From an uncultured Lachnospiraceae bacterium (GTDB taxonomy: Bacteria; Bacillota; Clostridia; Lachnospirales; Lachnospiraceae), in contig CAJUDY010000019.1 of NCBI GenBank assembly GCA_910584945.1, positions 1 to 64,000 of the forward strand: 64,000 nt of DNA, written 5' to 3'. Both the position numbers and the translations under genes were made by a program. The notes under the pieces are model-generated. The model was given only the letters and a program-made list of their open reading frames with translations, was not told the DNA's origin and did not search any database. Below, in pieces: positions 51,976 to 60,160 of this stretch. Each line of letters opens with the position of its first letter. Positions within the stretch are counted from its first letter, which is position 1.

Positions 51976-53826
51976 ATGAAAATCACCAATCTGGACATCC
52001 ACAACTTTAAATCAATCCACCATATGCACCTTCAGGATATCGAGAACGCCCTGATTCTGGTCGGGCAGAACAATACCGGAAAGACCACGGTGCTGGACGC
52101 CATCCGCGCGGTGGGCGGAGATTATGAGATCGGTCCGGAGGATTTCGGGGAAGACGGAGCGAATATCGAGATTCACCTGTCTCTTGCGTTTACCGGGGAC
52201 GATTTAAAGCTTCTCCACCAGAAGGGAATCGTCAGCCAGTACCACCGATGGGACGCCTGGCTTGCGGATTTTCAGAAGAAGCTTCCCTCCTTCCAGGACG
52301 GAACCCTGACTTTCACCATGACTGCCAACGTAAGCGGCCGCATCCGCTTAAAGGACGGCTATATCAAGCATAACCCATATATACGGGAAGTCTTTCCCAA
52401 GATCTATCACGTGGACACCGAGCGCCGCTTAGAGCAGCTGCAGAGCGATCTCCTTCTCCTGCAGGAGGATGAGATTCTCCAGAAGATGCGCTCCGGTTCC
52501 TGTATGTTCGACCAGGTCAAGAAGTGCAACCACTGCTTCACATGCATCGGACTGATCGAGAAGAAACGGCCCGGGGAGCTTGACGCCTTCGAGACCTCGA
52601 AGCTTTTGGACTATAAGCTCTACCAACTCAATCTGGACGCCTTCGCCCGAAAAGTCAACGAAAGCTTCAAGCGAAACGGCGGCCGGGAAGAAATCCTCTA
52701 TTCCATGAACCGGGATGTGGAGAAGATCCTTCAGGTAACCACGGAAATCTGGCATCCGGCCCAGCGGCTCATCCGCCCCATTTCCCGCATGGGAAAGGGC
52801 ATGCGCTCCATCTATCTTTTCTCCCTTTTGGAGGCCTATACCCAAATTGAAGAGAATCTGCCCAGCATCATCATGATCGAAGACCCGGAGATCTTTCTCC
52901 ATCCAAGGCTTCAGAAGGTGTCCGGCAAGATCCTCTACCGGCTTTCCCGCAAGAACCAGGTGATCTTCACCACCCACTCGCCCAATCTGCTGCCTAATTT
53001 CAGCAGTCGGCAGATCCGGCAGATCGTGATTGAAAAGGACGGCTCCTCGGGCGTTCGGGAAAAGACGGACATCAGCGCCATCCTGGACGATCTCGGCTAT
53101 ACTGCAGGGGATCTGATGAACGTCAATTTCGTATTTATTGTAGAGGGAAAGCAGGATAAGAGCCGCCTGCCTCTTCTGCTTCAGAAGTATTATTCCGAAA
53201 CGACCGACGCCCAGGGAGAACTCTTCCGGATTGCCATCATCACCACCAACAGTTGTACCAACATCAAGACCTATGCCAACTTAAAGTATATGAACCAGAT
53301 CTATCTCAGGGACCAGTTTCTGATGATCCGGGACAGCGACGGCAAAGATCCCTGCGTCCTGGGCCGGCAGCTCTGCCGCTATTACGAGGAGCGCAATCTG
53401 GAAGATCTGGATAAGCTTCCAAGGGTCCGTCCGGAGAATGTGCTGATCCTCAAGTACTATTCTTTCGAAAATTATTTCCTGAATCCCAGGGTCATGACCC
53501 AGCTTGGCGTTCTTCCTTATGAAGAAGCCTTTTATGAGATTTTTCTGGAAAAATGGAAGGAATACCTGCACCGCATCACCAGCGGGAAGCATTTAAGAGA
53601 GATCCTCGGCCGGGATTTTGAGACCGCCTCGGACGTCAGAGAACACATGGAAGAGATCAAGATCTATCTCAGAGGCCACAATCTGTTCGATCTGTTCTAT
53701 GGCAGATACAAAGAAACGGAAACCGACCTCTTAAAGCGCTATCTGGAGCTGGCGCCCCGGGAGGATTTCCAGGATATCCTGGAAGCCCTGGAGCGGTTCC
53801 CGTACTTTGAGAGCAGAAGCATGTAG
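51976..53826 (+). CDS. OLD-family ATPase with TOPRIM nuclease domain and Cys cluster
   Basis: A 616-residue protein. ABC/SMC-type ATPase half: FKSIHHMHLQDI strand, Walker A VGQNNTGKTTVL (30-40), signature-like SRMGKGMRSIYLFSLLEA, Walker B SIIMIEDPEIFLHP (297-310) and switch His334 (FTTHSPNLL). TOPRIM half from ~385: FVFIVEGKQDKSRLP (Glu390) and MIRDSDGKD (Asp453/455). Between Walker A and the signature lies an unusual cysteine cluster, Cys176 and C184xxC187xxC190 (KKCNHCFTC), which may bind zinc or Fe-S. OLD proteins are nucleases in DNA repair or phage defence. It stands alone with its own promoter; no GajB-like helicase is adjacent. Confidence 0.82.
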   Translation: MKITNLDIHNFKSIHHMHLQDIENALILVGQNNTGKTTVLDAIRAVGGDYEIGPEDFGEDGANIEIHLSLAFTGDDLKLLHQKGIVSQYHRWDAWLADFQKKLPSFQDGTLTFTMTANVSGRIRLKDGYIKHNPYIREVFPKIYHVDTERRLEQLQSDLLLLQEDEILQKMRSGSCMFDQVKKCNHCFTCIGLIEKKRPGELDAFETSKLLDYKLYQLNLDAFARKVNESFKRNGGREEILYSMNRDVEKILQVTTEIWHPAQRLIRPISRMGKGMRSIYLFSLLEAYTQIEENLPSIIMIEDPEIFLHPRLQKVSGKILYRLSRKNQVIFTTHSPNLLPNFSSRQIRQIVIEKDGSSGVREKTDISAILDDLGYTAGDLMNVNFVFIVEGKQDKSRLPLLLQKYYSETTDAQGELFRIAIITTNSCTNIKTYANLKYMNQIYLRDQFLMIRDSDGKDPCVLGRQLCRYYEERNLEDLDKLPRVRPENVLILKYYSFENYFLNPRVMTQLGVLPYEEAFYEIFLEKWKEYLHRITSGKHLREILGRDFETASDVREHMEEIKIYLRGHNLFDLFYGRYKETETDLLKRYLELAPREDFQDILEALERFPYFESRSM

Positions 53827-53833
53827 AGAAAGG

Positions 53834-54358
53834 TCACATCATTCCTGCAAGCGCCACGCTGGCGGCAATCCCGGCGAAAGTGCTCACAAGCGCTCCCGCA
53901 AGGGTCCACCGGGTCTTTGTGACTTTTGCAGTCAGGAAATAGACGCTCATGGTGTAAAAGACCGTCTCCGTACATCCCATCATGATGGACGCAGTCAGCC
54001 CGATGTAAGAGTCCGTCCCGTAAGATTTGTAGAGATCAAGGGCCAGAGAGGTGGCGGCCGAGGAGGAAAACAGGCGGATGATCGACAGAGGGATCAACTG
54101 AACCGGAAAATGCAGAAGCTTGGCGACTCCGGTCAGATATTCCGCCACAAAATCCAGGAAACCGGACGCCCGCAGCATCCCCACTGCCGCCATCAGTCCC
54201 ACCAGTGTGGGCAGGATCTTCCCTACCGTCCGTATCCCGTCCGCTGCGCCCGTGACGAACTCATCATAGACATGTACTTTTTCCGTCAGCCCATAGGCGA
54301 TGATGTAAAATATCGTAAGGGGGATGATAAAGTCAGAAATATAATAAAAGAAAGTCAT
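53834..54358 (-). CDS. spmB: Spore maturation protein B
   Basis: A 174-residue membrane protein with four to five helices. It carries the SpmB/nucleoside-recognition motifs GAADGIRTVGKILPTLVGLMAAVGMLRASG, ATSLALDLYKSYGTDSYIG and MMGCTETVFYTMSVYF. With SpmA it is needed for spore-core dehydration in Bacillus; here no spmA gene is adjacent. ATG 54358 is preferred (MTFFYYISDF), with a GTG four codons upstream; neither has a clear ribosome site. Divergent from the aldolase gene, which is only about 100 bp away. Confidence 0.88.
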   Translation of the reverse strand: MTFFYYISDFIIPLTIFYIIAYGLTEKVHVYDEFVTGAADGIRTVGKILPTLVGLMAAVGMLRASGFLDFVAEYLTGVAKLLHFPVQLIPLSIIRLFSSSAATSLALDLYKSYGTDSYIGLTASIMMGCTETVFYTMSVYFLTAKVTKTRWTLAGALVSTFAGIAASVALAGMM

Positions 54359-54456
54359 TACAGCCTGCACCCGGACGTGTTTGTATTTATTTTATGCAAA
54401 GAAGAGGGTAACTATGCAGTTGATAAAATACAAGAAAAAAGGAGGTTGCACGACAT

Positions 54457-55494
54457 ATGTTATCATTTGAAAGCGATTATGTAGAAGGCGCCCACGAGCA
54501 GATCTTAAGACGCCTGGCCGAGACCAATCTGGAGCAGTTATCCGGATACGGATGTGATCCTTACTGTGAAAGCGCCAAAAAGAAGATCCGGGAAGCCTGC
54601 GGCTGTCCCGGGGCAGATATCTATTTTCTGGTAGGCGGCACCCAAACGAATCTGACCGTCATCGACGGACTCCTGGCTCCTTATGAGGGCGTGATCGCCG
54701 CCGAAAGCGGGCATGTCAGCGTCCATGAGGCCGGCGCTATCGAATACACCGGACATAAAGTGCTCACACTCCCGCAGCATCAGGGAAAGATCCATGCGGA
54801 CGAACTGGAGACATATCTTCGCACCTTCTGGGAGGATGAAAATCACGAACACATGGTATATCCCGGTATGGTGTACATCTCTCACCCGACGGAATACGGA
54901 ACCTTGTACAGCCGGGCAGAGCTTGAGAATCTCTCCGCCATCTGCGAAGCCCATCAGATTCCGCTGTACATGGACGGCGCGAGACTGGGATACGGGCTTA
55001 TGAGCCGCCAGACTGACGTCACCCTGTTTGATGTGGCCCGCTGCTGCCACGCCTTTTACATCGGCGGAACCAAGGTCGGCGCTTTGTGCGGAGAAGCCGT
55101 CGTCTTCCCCCGCCGCAGCGCACCAAAGCATTTTCTGACCATCATCAAACAGCACGGCGCACTGCTGGCCAAAGGACGCCTGCTGGGCATCCAGTTCGAC
55201 GCCCTGTTCACCGATGATTTGTACTTCAAGATCAGCCGCCATGCCATCGACATGGCAGAGTTCTTAAAGAAAGGGCTTCGGGAATGCGGTATCCATTTCC
55301 ATCTGGAGTCTCCCACCAACCAGCAGTTTGTTCTCTTTAGGGATGAGGATCTGGACCGCCTGAAAAAACATGCGGCCCTTAGCTTCTGGGAAAAGCCTGA
55401 CGAGGATCACACCATCGTGAGGCTTGCCACAAGCTGGGCCACAAAAGAAGCGGATATTCTGACATTCATTAAGATATTAAAAGAAATCCTTTAG
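54457..55494 (+). CDS. ltaE: Low-specificity L-threonine aldolase-like PLP enzyme
   Basis: A 345-residue fold-type I PLP lyase: FESDYVEGAHEQILRRLAETN, GCPGADIYFLVGGTQTNLTVIDGLL (phosphate-binding GGTQTN), ESGHVSVHEAGAIEYTGHKV, PLYMDGARLGYGL and the Schiff-base lysine in FYIGGTKVGALCGEAVVF. Splits L-threonine or related beta-hydroxy amino acids to glycine and an aldehyde; homologues in Clostridia are also annotated as beta-eliminating lyases. Start supported by AAAAGGAGG. Its 3' end overlaps the convergent histidine kinase gene by 18 bp. Confidence 0.88.
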   Translation: MLSFESDYVEGAHEQILRRLAETNLEQLSGYGCDPYCESAKKKIREACGCPGADIYFLVGGTQTNLTVIDGLLAPYEGVIAAESGHVSVHEAGAIEYTGHKVLTLPQHQGKIHADELETYLRTFWEDENHEHMVYPGMVYISHPTEYGTLYSRAELENLSAICEAHQIPLYMDGARLGYGLMSRQTDVTLFDVARCCHAFYIGGTKVGALCGEAVVFPRRSAPKHFLTIIKQHGALLAKGRLLGIQFDALFTDDLYFKISRHAIDMAEFLKKGLRECGIHFHLESPTNQQFVLFRDEDLDRLKKHAALSFWEKPDEDHTIVRLATSWATKEADILTFIKILKEIL

Positions 55495-57327
55495 AACCTC
55501 ATTCACTTTCTCAAGATCAAAGGGTTTTGCGATGTGCCCGTTCATACCGGCGGCAAAGGCCTCTTTTCGGTCTTCTTCAAAGGCATTGGCCGTCAGGGCC
55601 ACAATCGGAATCGACCGAAGATCCGGACGCTCCAAAGCCCGGATCTTCCTGGTCGCCTCATACCCGTTCATCTTAGGCATCTGGATATCCATCAGGATCA
55701 GATCATAGTATCCCGGCGGCGACGCACACACCATCTCCACCCCTTCCAGTCCGTCCCCGGCACACTCCACCAGGAAGCCCTCTTCCATCAGAAGCGTCTT
55801 TGCCACTTCCTGATTCAACGGATTGTCTTCTATAAGAAGCAGTCTCCTCTCCTCAAATCTGCCCTTATCTTTTACTGGAGCGCCCGGAAGGTCTTCTTCC
55901 TTTGCTGTTTTCAGCTGAAACCGAACCACGAACTCCGTGCCCTCTCCCTTTTTGCTGTATACCTCAATCGTCCCGCCCTGCAGTTCCACCAGTTGACGGG
56001 TGATGGCAAGACCGAGGCCTGTCCCCTGGACGCCGCTCTCCGTGGCGCTTTTCTCCCGTTCAAAGACGCCAAAGATATGCTCTTGAAATTCCTCACTCAT
56101 ACCGATTCCCGTGTCCCGTACCCGCATACTCAAAGACACTTGTCCCTCGTCATATCCCGTCTCACGTATTTCATACAAGACATTTCCGCCAGGCATGGTA
56201 TATTCCAGCGCGTTGGATAGAAGATTCATGGCGATCTGTTTCATCCGAAGACTGTCACACAGAACGAAGGAATGCTTCATCCGGTCCAGCCGCACTTCAA
56301 AGGAAAGTCCTTTTTCCTCCATTTTGGGCCGAAAGAGCTGCTCGGTCTCCCGGGCAGAGACCAGAATATCGCAGGGCGCAAGTTCCAGCTCCAGATTTCC
56401 TCTTTCCAGTCTCGCCATATCCAATACATCATTGATCAGCCTGCGCAGATGATTGCTGGCCCGCTCCACTTTATGGAGGTATTCCATTACCTGTCTTTCA
56501 TCCCCCGCATGATCTCTGGCAAGACGAATAAACCCCACGATGGCGTTCATGGGTGTCTGGATATCATGAGAAATATTGAACAGGAAGGAAGCTTTTGCCT
56601 TACTGGCAACTTCTGCGTTGTGAAGCGCATCTACCAGAATCTCTTTCTGCTCATTCTGGCGCTCTACGATCTCATTCACCCGCCGGAACATCCTTCTGGA
56701 AGTAAAAAACGCAAGAACCGTGAATAAAAGCACGGCCAACGGCACGAAAGCTTTGAGCTTCTGATAGGTATGATACTGATGCTCCGCCTCGAACTCGATA
56801 CCCAACACGCCGACGATCTCTTTTTGATCATACAGCGGCAGATAGCAGATAAAAATGTCGCCCCAGCTTGTATGGACGATCTCGTCCGGATAGACCTTCT
56901 CGCCGCCAAGCGCCCGGTCCATCTCCTGATAGATCTCTTCCTCGATCAGATCTCCGGGATAACGGAAGTCCTCGCTGTCCGGACTGAGACCATCCACCAC
57001 ATAGATATATTTGCCGTCATCGGTCTTTTTTGCCGTATAAAGATACATCACTCCGGTTGCTTCTCTGATGGAGCGAAACACCTGGTGGAGCATCTGATAT
57101 TCCACCGCGTTCATGTCTTCCTTGGTCTCCAGGCTGGAAAACGCGGACAAATCCAGCTGACTCCCCAGATACTCGTGAATATATTCTACCCGCTCTCTCA
57201 GGCTGGTCTTCATATCGCGGTAGGTCACTGTGTAGGACACTGCAAAACAACTCAAAGCTACCGCCGCCACAAACACAGCCAAAAGCATGGATACCTGCAG
57301 ATCCACTCGGTAATCGAGCTTTTTCAT
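55477..57327 (-). CDS. Hybrid sensor histidine kinase/response regulator
   Basis: A 616-residue membrane sensor: helix ~10-32, a ~150-residue extracytoplasmic sensor domain resembling a Cache fold (VMYLYTAKKTDDGKYIYVVDG, VHTSWGDIFICYLPLYDQKEIVGVLGIE), and helix ~190-210. A HisKA domain with NISHDIQTPMNAIVGF follows, then HATPase (MNLLSNALEYT, VRDTGIGMSEEF, GTGLGLAITRQL) and a C-terminal receiver (LLIEDNPLNQEVA, YDLILMDIQMPKMNGYEAT, IVALTANAFEED). No HPt domain, so the phosphate must pass to a separate protein or feed back. ATG 57327 (MKKLDYRVD) follows AAGGAG; earlier ATGs at 57372 and 57396 are weaker. Confidence 0.9.
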   Translation of the reverse strand: MKKLDYRVDLQVSMLLAVFVAAVALSCFAVSYTVTYRDMKTSLRERVEYIHEYLGSQLDLSAFSSLETKEDMNAVEYQMLHQVFRSIREATGVMYLYTAKKTDDGKYIYVVDGLSPDSEDFRYPGDLIEEEIYQEMDRALGGEKVYPDEIVHTSWGDIFICYLPLYDQKEIVGVLGIEFEAEHQYHTYQKLKAFVPLAVLLFTVLAFFTSRRMFRRVNEIVERQNEQKEILVDALHNAEVASKAKASFLFNISHDIQTPMNAIVGFIRLARDHAGDERQVMEYLHKVERASNHLRRLINDVLDMARLERGNLELELAPCDILVSARETEQLFRPKMEEKGLSFEVRLDRMKHSFVLCDSLRMKQIAMNLLSNALEYTMPGGNVLYEIRETGYDEGQVSLSMRVRDTGIGMSEEFQEHIFGVFEREKSATESGVQGTGLGLAITRQLVELQGGTIEVYSKKGEGTEFVVRFQLKTAKEEDLPGAPVKDKGRFEERRLLLIEDNPLNQEVAKTLLMEEGFLVECAGDGLEGVEMVCASPPGYYDLILMDIQMPKMNGYEATRKIRALERPDLRSIPIVALTANAFEEDRKEAFAAGMNGHIAKPFDLEKVNEVLKDFF

Positions 57328-57396
57328 CGCTTTTGTCTCCTTGTAGTCAGGCTCTCTCTTTTTATCAATCATATCATAATTTCCCGCGTTTATCAA

Positions 57397-58716
57397 TTAT
57401 TCCTGGCTTTTCCATTGAAGGATCTTTATCAGCTTCTCTTTCACCTTCCCCTCATCTCCTTCTTCCGTGGGCAGATAATATCTGCGGCCATCAAGGCTCT
57501 CGGGCAGACATTTCATCCGGGAGAGCTTCTCTTCGGTATCATGGGCGTATACATAGTCTTTTCCATAGTTCAGTTCTTTCATCAGTCCGGTGGGCGCATT
57601 GCAGATCTGCAAAGGCACCGGTTCCGCCGGGAGTTCCCGCACGTCTTTTTTGCAGGCTTCACAGGCCATATAGAGAGCGTTGGACTTGGAGGCCATGGAC
57701 AGGTAGACCACCGCGTGGGTCAGATGTACATCGCACTCCGGCATACCAAGGAAATGACAGGCCTGATAGACGGACACGGCAAGAGGCAGCGCCTGGGAGT
57801 CCGCCATCCCCACATCCTCACTGGCAAAGCGCACCAGTCTCCGGGCAATGTACAGGGGCTCTTCCCCGCCGTCCAGCATCCGGCACAGCCAGTAAACCGC
57901 CGCGTCCGGGTCACTGTTCCTCATGGACTTGTGGAGCGCCGATATGAGGTTATAGTGTTCTTCTCCGTTCTTGTCATAGAGCAGCGACCGCCGGTTCATG
58001 CACTGGGCGAGCACTTCATCGTTCACGCGGATCTTCCCGGCCTCGTCCATCTCCCCGTTCAGCACGGCCATTTCCAGGGTGTTGAGAGCGGTTCTGGCGT
58101 CTCCGTTGGCAAAGCGGGCGATCATTTTCAGATGCATTTCTTCTATCGAGATTTCCATGCTGCCCAGGCCTTTGGAGCTTGTGAGGGCATGATTTAAAAG
58201 TTCCTTCAGATCTTCCTCCTCCAGCGCTTTTAACACGAAGACTTTACAGCGGGACAGAAGCGCGGAGTTAATCTCAAAGGACGGATTTTCCGTGGTGGCG
58301 CCCACCAGGATGATGCTTCCTTTTTCTACATAGGGGAGGAAGGCGTCCTGCTGAGCTTTATTGAAACGGTGGATCTCATCCGCGAAGAGCAGGGTCTCCA
58401 TCCCCATCCGGCGGTTTTGCTCCGCCTCCGCCATCACTTCTTTGATTTCTTTGATCCCGCTGGTCACGGCGCTGAATTCCACGAAGGAGGCCTGGGTCCG
58501 TTCCGCGATGATCCTGGCCAGCGTGGTCTTCCCCACCCCGGGCGGTCCCCAGAAGATCATGGAAGAGATCTGGTCTTTATCAATCAGCTGGCGGAGGATC
58601 TTGCCTTTACCCAGGAGGTGTTTCTGGCCTACGTATTCTTCCAGTGTCGTGGGGCGCAGACGGCTGGCAAGGGGGGCGGTTTTTTCACGGTTGTCAAACA
58701 GGGTTAGTTGTTCCAT
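57397..58716 (-). CDS. rarA: Replication-associated recombination protein RarA (MgsA)
   Basis: A 439-residue AAA+ clamp-loader-like ATPase. N-terminal ASRLRPTTLEEYVGQKHLLG, Walker A WGPPGVGKTTLARII, Walker B LLFADEIHRFNKAQQ, sensor VGATTENPSFEINSALLSRC, C-terminal tetramerisation part with RFASEDVGMADSQAL and LNYGKDYVYAHD. It acts at stalled replication forks. Ribosome site GAAGGAG followed by TCTATCCCAT; the same AAGGAGTCTATCCCAT leader precedes the ligase gene at 62641. The long non-coding stretch 58717-59257 lies immediately upstream. Confidence 0.95.
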   Translation of the reverse strand: MEQLTLFDNREKTAPLASRLRPTTLEEYVGQKHLLGKGKILRQLIDKDQISSMIFWGPPGVGKTTLARIIAERTQASFVEFSAVTSGIKEIKEVMAEAEQNRRMGMETLLFADEIHRFNKAQQDAFLPYVEKGSIILVGATTENPSFEINSALLSRCKVFVLKALEEEDLKELLNHALTSSKGLGSMEISIEEMHLKMIARFANGDARTALNTLEMAVLNGEMDEAGKIRVNDEVLAQCMNRRSLLYDKNGEEHYNLISALHKSMRNSDPDAAVYWLCRMLDGGEEPLYIARRLVRFASEDVGMADSQALPLAVSVYQACHFLGMPECDVHLTHAVVYLSMASKSNALYMACEACKKDVRELPAEPVPLQICNAPTGLMKELNYGKDYVYAHDTEEKLSRMKCLPESLDGRRYYLPTEEGDEGKVKEKLIKILQWKSQE

Positions 58717-59257
58717 ATGGGATAGACTCCTTCTTTCATCCGGGTGTTGGGGGAAGTGGACGTTGGGGGAAACGGACGTTGGGAGAACGGACGCCGCAGA
58801 GGGGGCGGGGCCCCCTCGCAGAACCGGTGCAACGCGGCACTGAGCTAATCGCTAACTTCGACCAGCGGCGCGAGGCTTTAGCCTCGCGCCGGGTCTGCGT
58901 AAGCGCTGGATCTCATTGCCGCTAAAAGCGCCCCCAAAAGGCCCTGCGCGTGGGCCCCGCACCCTCCGCGGCTGGATTTCGCCAGCATATACTTACGGAC
59001 TTCATATGCTGATCTTCTTTTATTGAATATTACTATCATACACCATGTCTTCGATTATTGCTATACTTCCTCTGCTTTTTTCGTACAATCCTTCGATCAT
59101 TTATATATATTTATATGGAAGCGTCAATACCCAGCCCGGTGCTGGCGTCCGGGCAACCACCAAATCTCCTGATAATCGAATCCCTTTCCTCTTCCATTTT
59201 TGAATAAATTGAGGTAAGATAATAGCAGTATCACTTATAACAAAGGAGATCCCTTCC
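58717..59257. other. GC-rich repeat-bearing intergenic region
   Basis: 541 bp between divergent rarA and the UbiA gene, with no convincing gene. From 58740 there are three imperfect tandem units of ~16 bases (CGTTGGGGGAAACGGA type), then GAGGGGGC/GCCCCCTC (about 58798-58818) and GGCGCGAGGCT-TT-AGCCTCGCGCC (58867-58890), both strong stems. The part up to ~58990 is GC-rich and structured; the rest is AT-rich. May encode a structured RNA or be an interspersed repeat. No defined promoter was seen for the UbiA operon, though GATAAT near 59217 is a candidate -10. Confidence 0.5.
58867..58890. repeat. Perfect inverted repeat
   Basis: GGCGCGAGGCT and AGCCTCGCGCC, 11-bp arms separated by two bases. 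No T run follows, so it is not an intrinsic terminator. Confidence 0.7.
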
Positions 59258-60160
59258 ATGTGCAGACGCCTGTCCATCTACTTTCGGGAAATGTACCCGA
59301 TTCTTCCAAGATTTGCCCTGGGCATGATTATTTTTGGAGAGATCTACTTTATCATCCTTCTGAATAACGGCGTCCGCACGTTTCGCCTTGGCCACCAGGA
59401 GTTGATCGGGGGGTTTACGGTCTTTTCTTTTCTGCTCTGGCTTCGGATCGCCGACGATTTCAAGGATTACAAACTGGACTGCCGTTTGTTTGCCCATCGT
59501 CCCCTGCCTTCCGGCAGAGTTTACAAAAAGGACCTGGCCGTCTTCGTGTCCCTGCTCATCGGAGTCACGGTCGCTCTCAATCTTTTTTTCATGAACAACT
59601 TTGGTTTCTTTCTGTTCCTCTATATCTACGGGACTTTGATGTCCCTCTGGTTTTTCAGCAAGAAGAAGATTCAGAAGAGCCTGCCCCTGGCTCTTGTCAC
59701 CCACAATCCGGTGCAGATGATTATGAACGTCTACATTCTCTCGTTCACCTGTATCAAATACGGGCTCCCTTTGTTCACCTGGATCAATTTTCTTGCCGCC
59801 TGGACGCTGTATTTTCCGGCGCTGATCTGGGAGATTTCCCGCAAGATCCGTGCGCCGAAGGACGAAACGGAGTATATAACCTACTCAAAGCTTTTCGGTT
59901 ATCAGAAGCCGGTAAAATTCGTTCTATTCCTGACCTGGGTGGACATCCTGACCAATTTTCTTCTGGTCTGGAATCTGAATAAGGGGATGGTTTTTCTGCT
60001 TCTTCTGAATGTACTCTGGATGACCTGGAAGTTCCTTCAGTTTCTAAAGGCCCCCGCCCGTTTTGCCATTGTAGATAAAGTAGAGCGCTATACTTACATA
60101 CAGGAGACTCTGATGCTTCTTACCATCCCTGTCTACCTGATCTGGGGGAAAATCGGATGA
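59258..60160 (+). CDS. UbiA-family membrane prenyltransferase
   Basis: A 300-residue protein with about eight membrane helices. The first Asp-rich motif is canonical: LRIADDFKDYKLD (D66-D67-x-x-D70-x-x-x-D74), followed by FAHRPLPSGRV, matching the RPLPSGRI element of UbiA enzymes. The second Asp motif is atypical (WEISRKIRAPKDETEY instead of a D-x-x-x-D run). UbiA enzymes move a polyprenyl group from its diphosphate to an aromatic or polar acceptor in the membrane. Start has AAAGGAG. It overlaps the next gene by four bases (ATGA), so the pair is coupled. Substrates are not predictable. Confidence 0.8.
   Translation: MCRRLSIYFREMYPILPRFALGMIIFGEIYFIILLNNGVRTFRLGHQELIGGFTVFSFLLWLRIADDFKDYKLDCRLFAHRPLPSGRVYKKDLAVFVSLLIGVTVALNLFFMNNFGFFLFLYIYGTLMSLWFFSKKKIQKSLPLALVTHNPVQMIMNVYILSFTCIKYGLPLFTWINFLAAWTLYFPALIWEISRKIRAPKDETEYITYSKLFGYQKPVKFVLFLTWVDILTNFLLVWNLNKGMVFLLLLNVLWMTWKFLQFLKAPARFAIVDKVERYTYIQETLMLLTIPVYLIWGKIG

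Noticed and set aside
51976..53826. Gabija defence system
   Set aside because: The protein resembles GajA-like OLD nucleases, but no UvrD-like GajB gene is adjacent and the cysteine insert is atypical.
56770..58197. 475-codon plus-strand frame opposite the histidine kinase and rarA
   Set aside because: Crosses the boundary of two well-supported minus-strand genes and has shadow-like composition.
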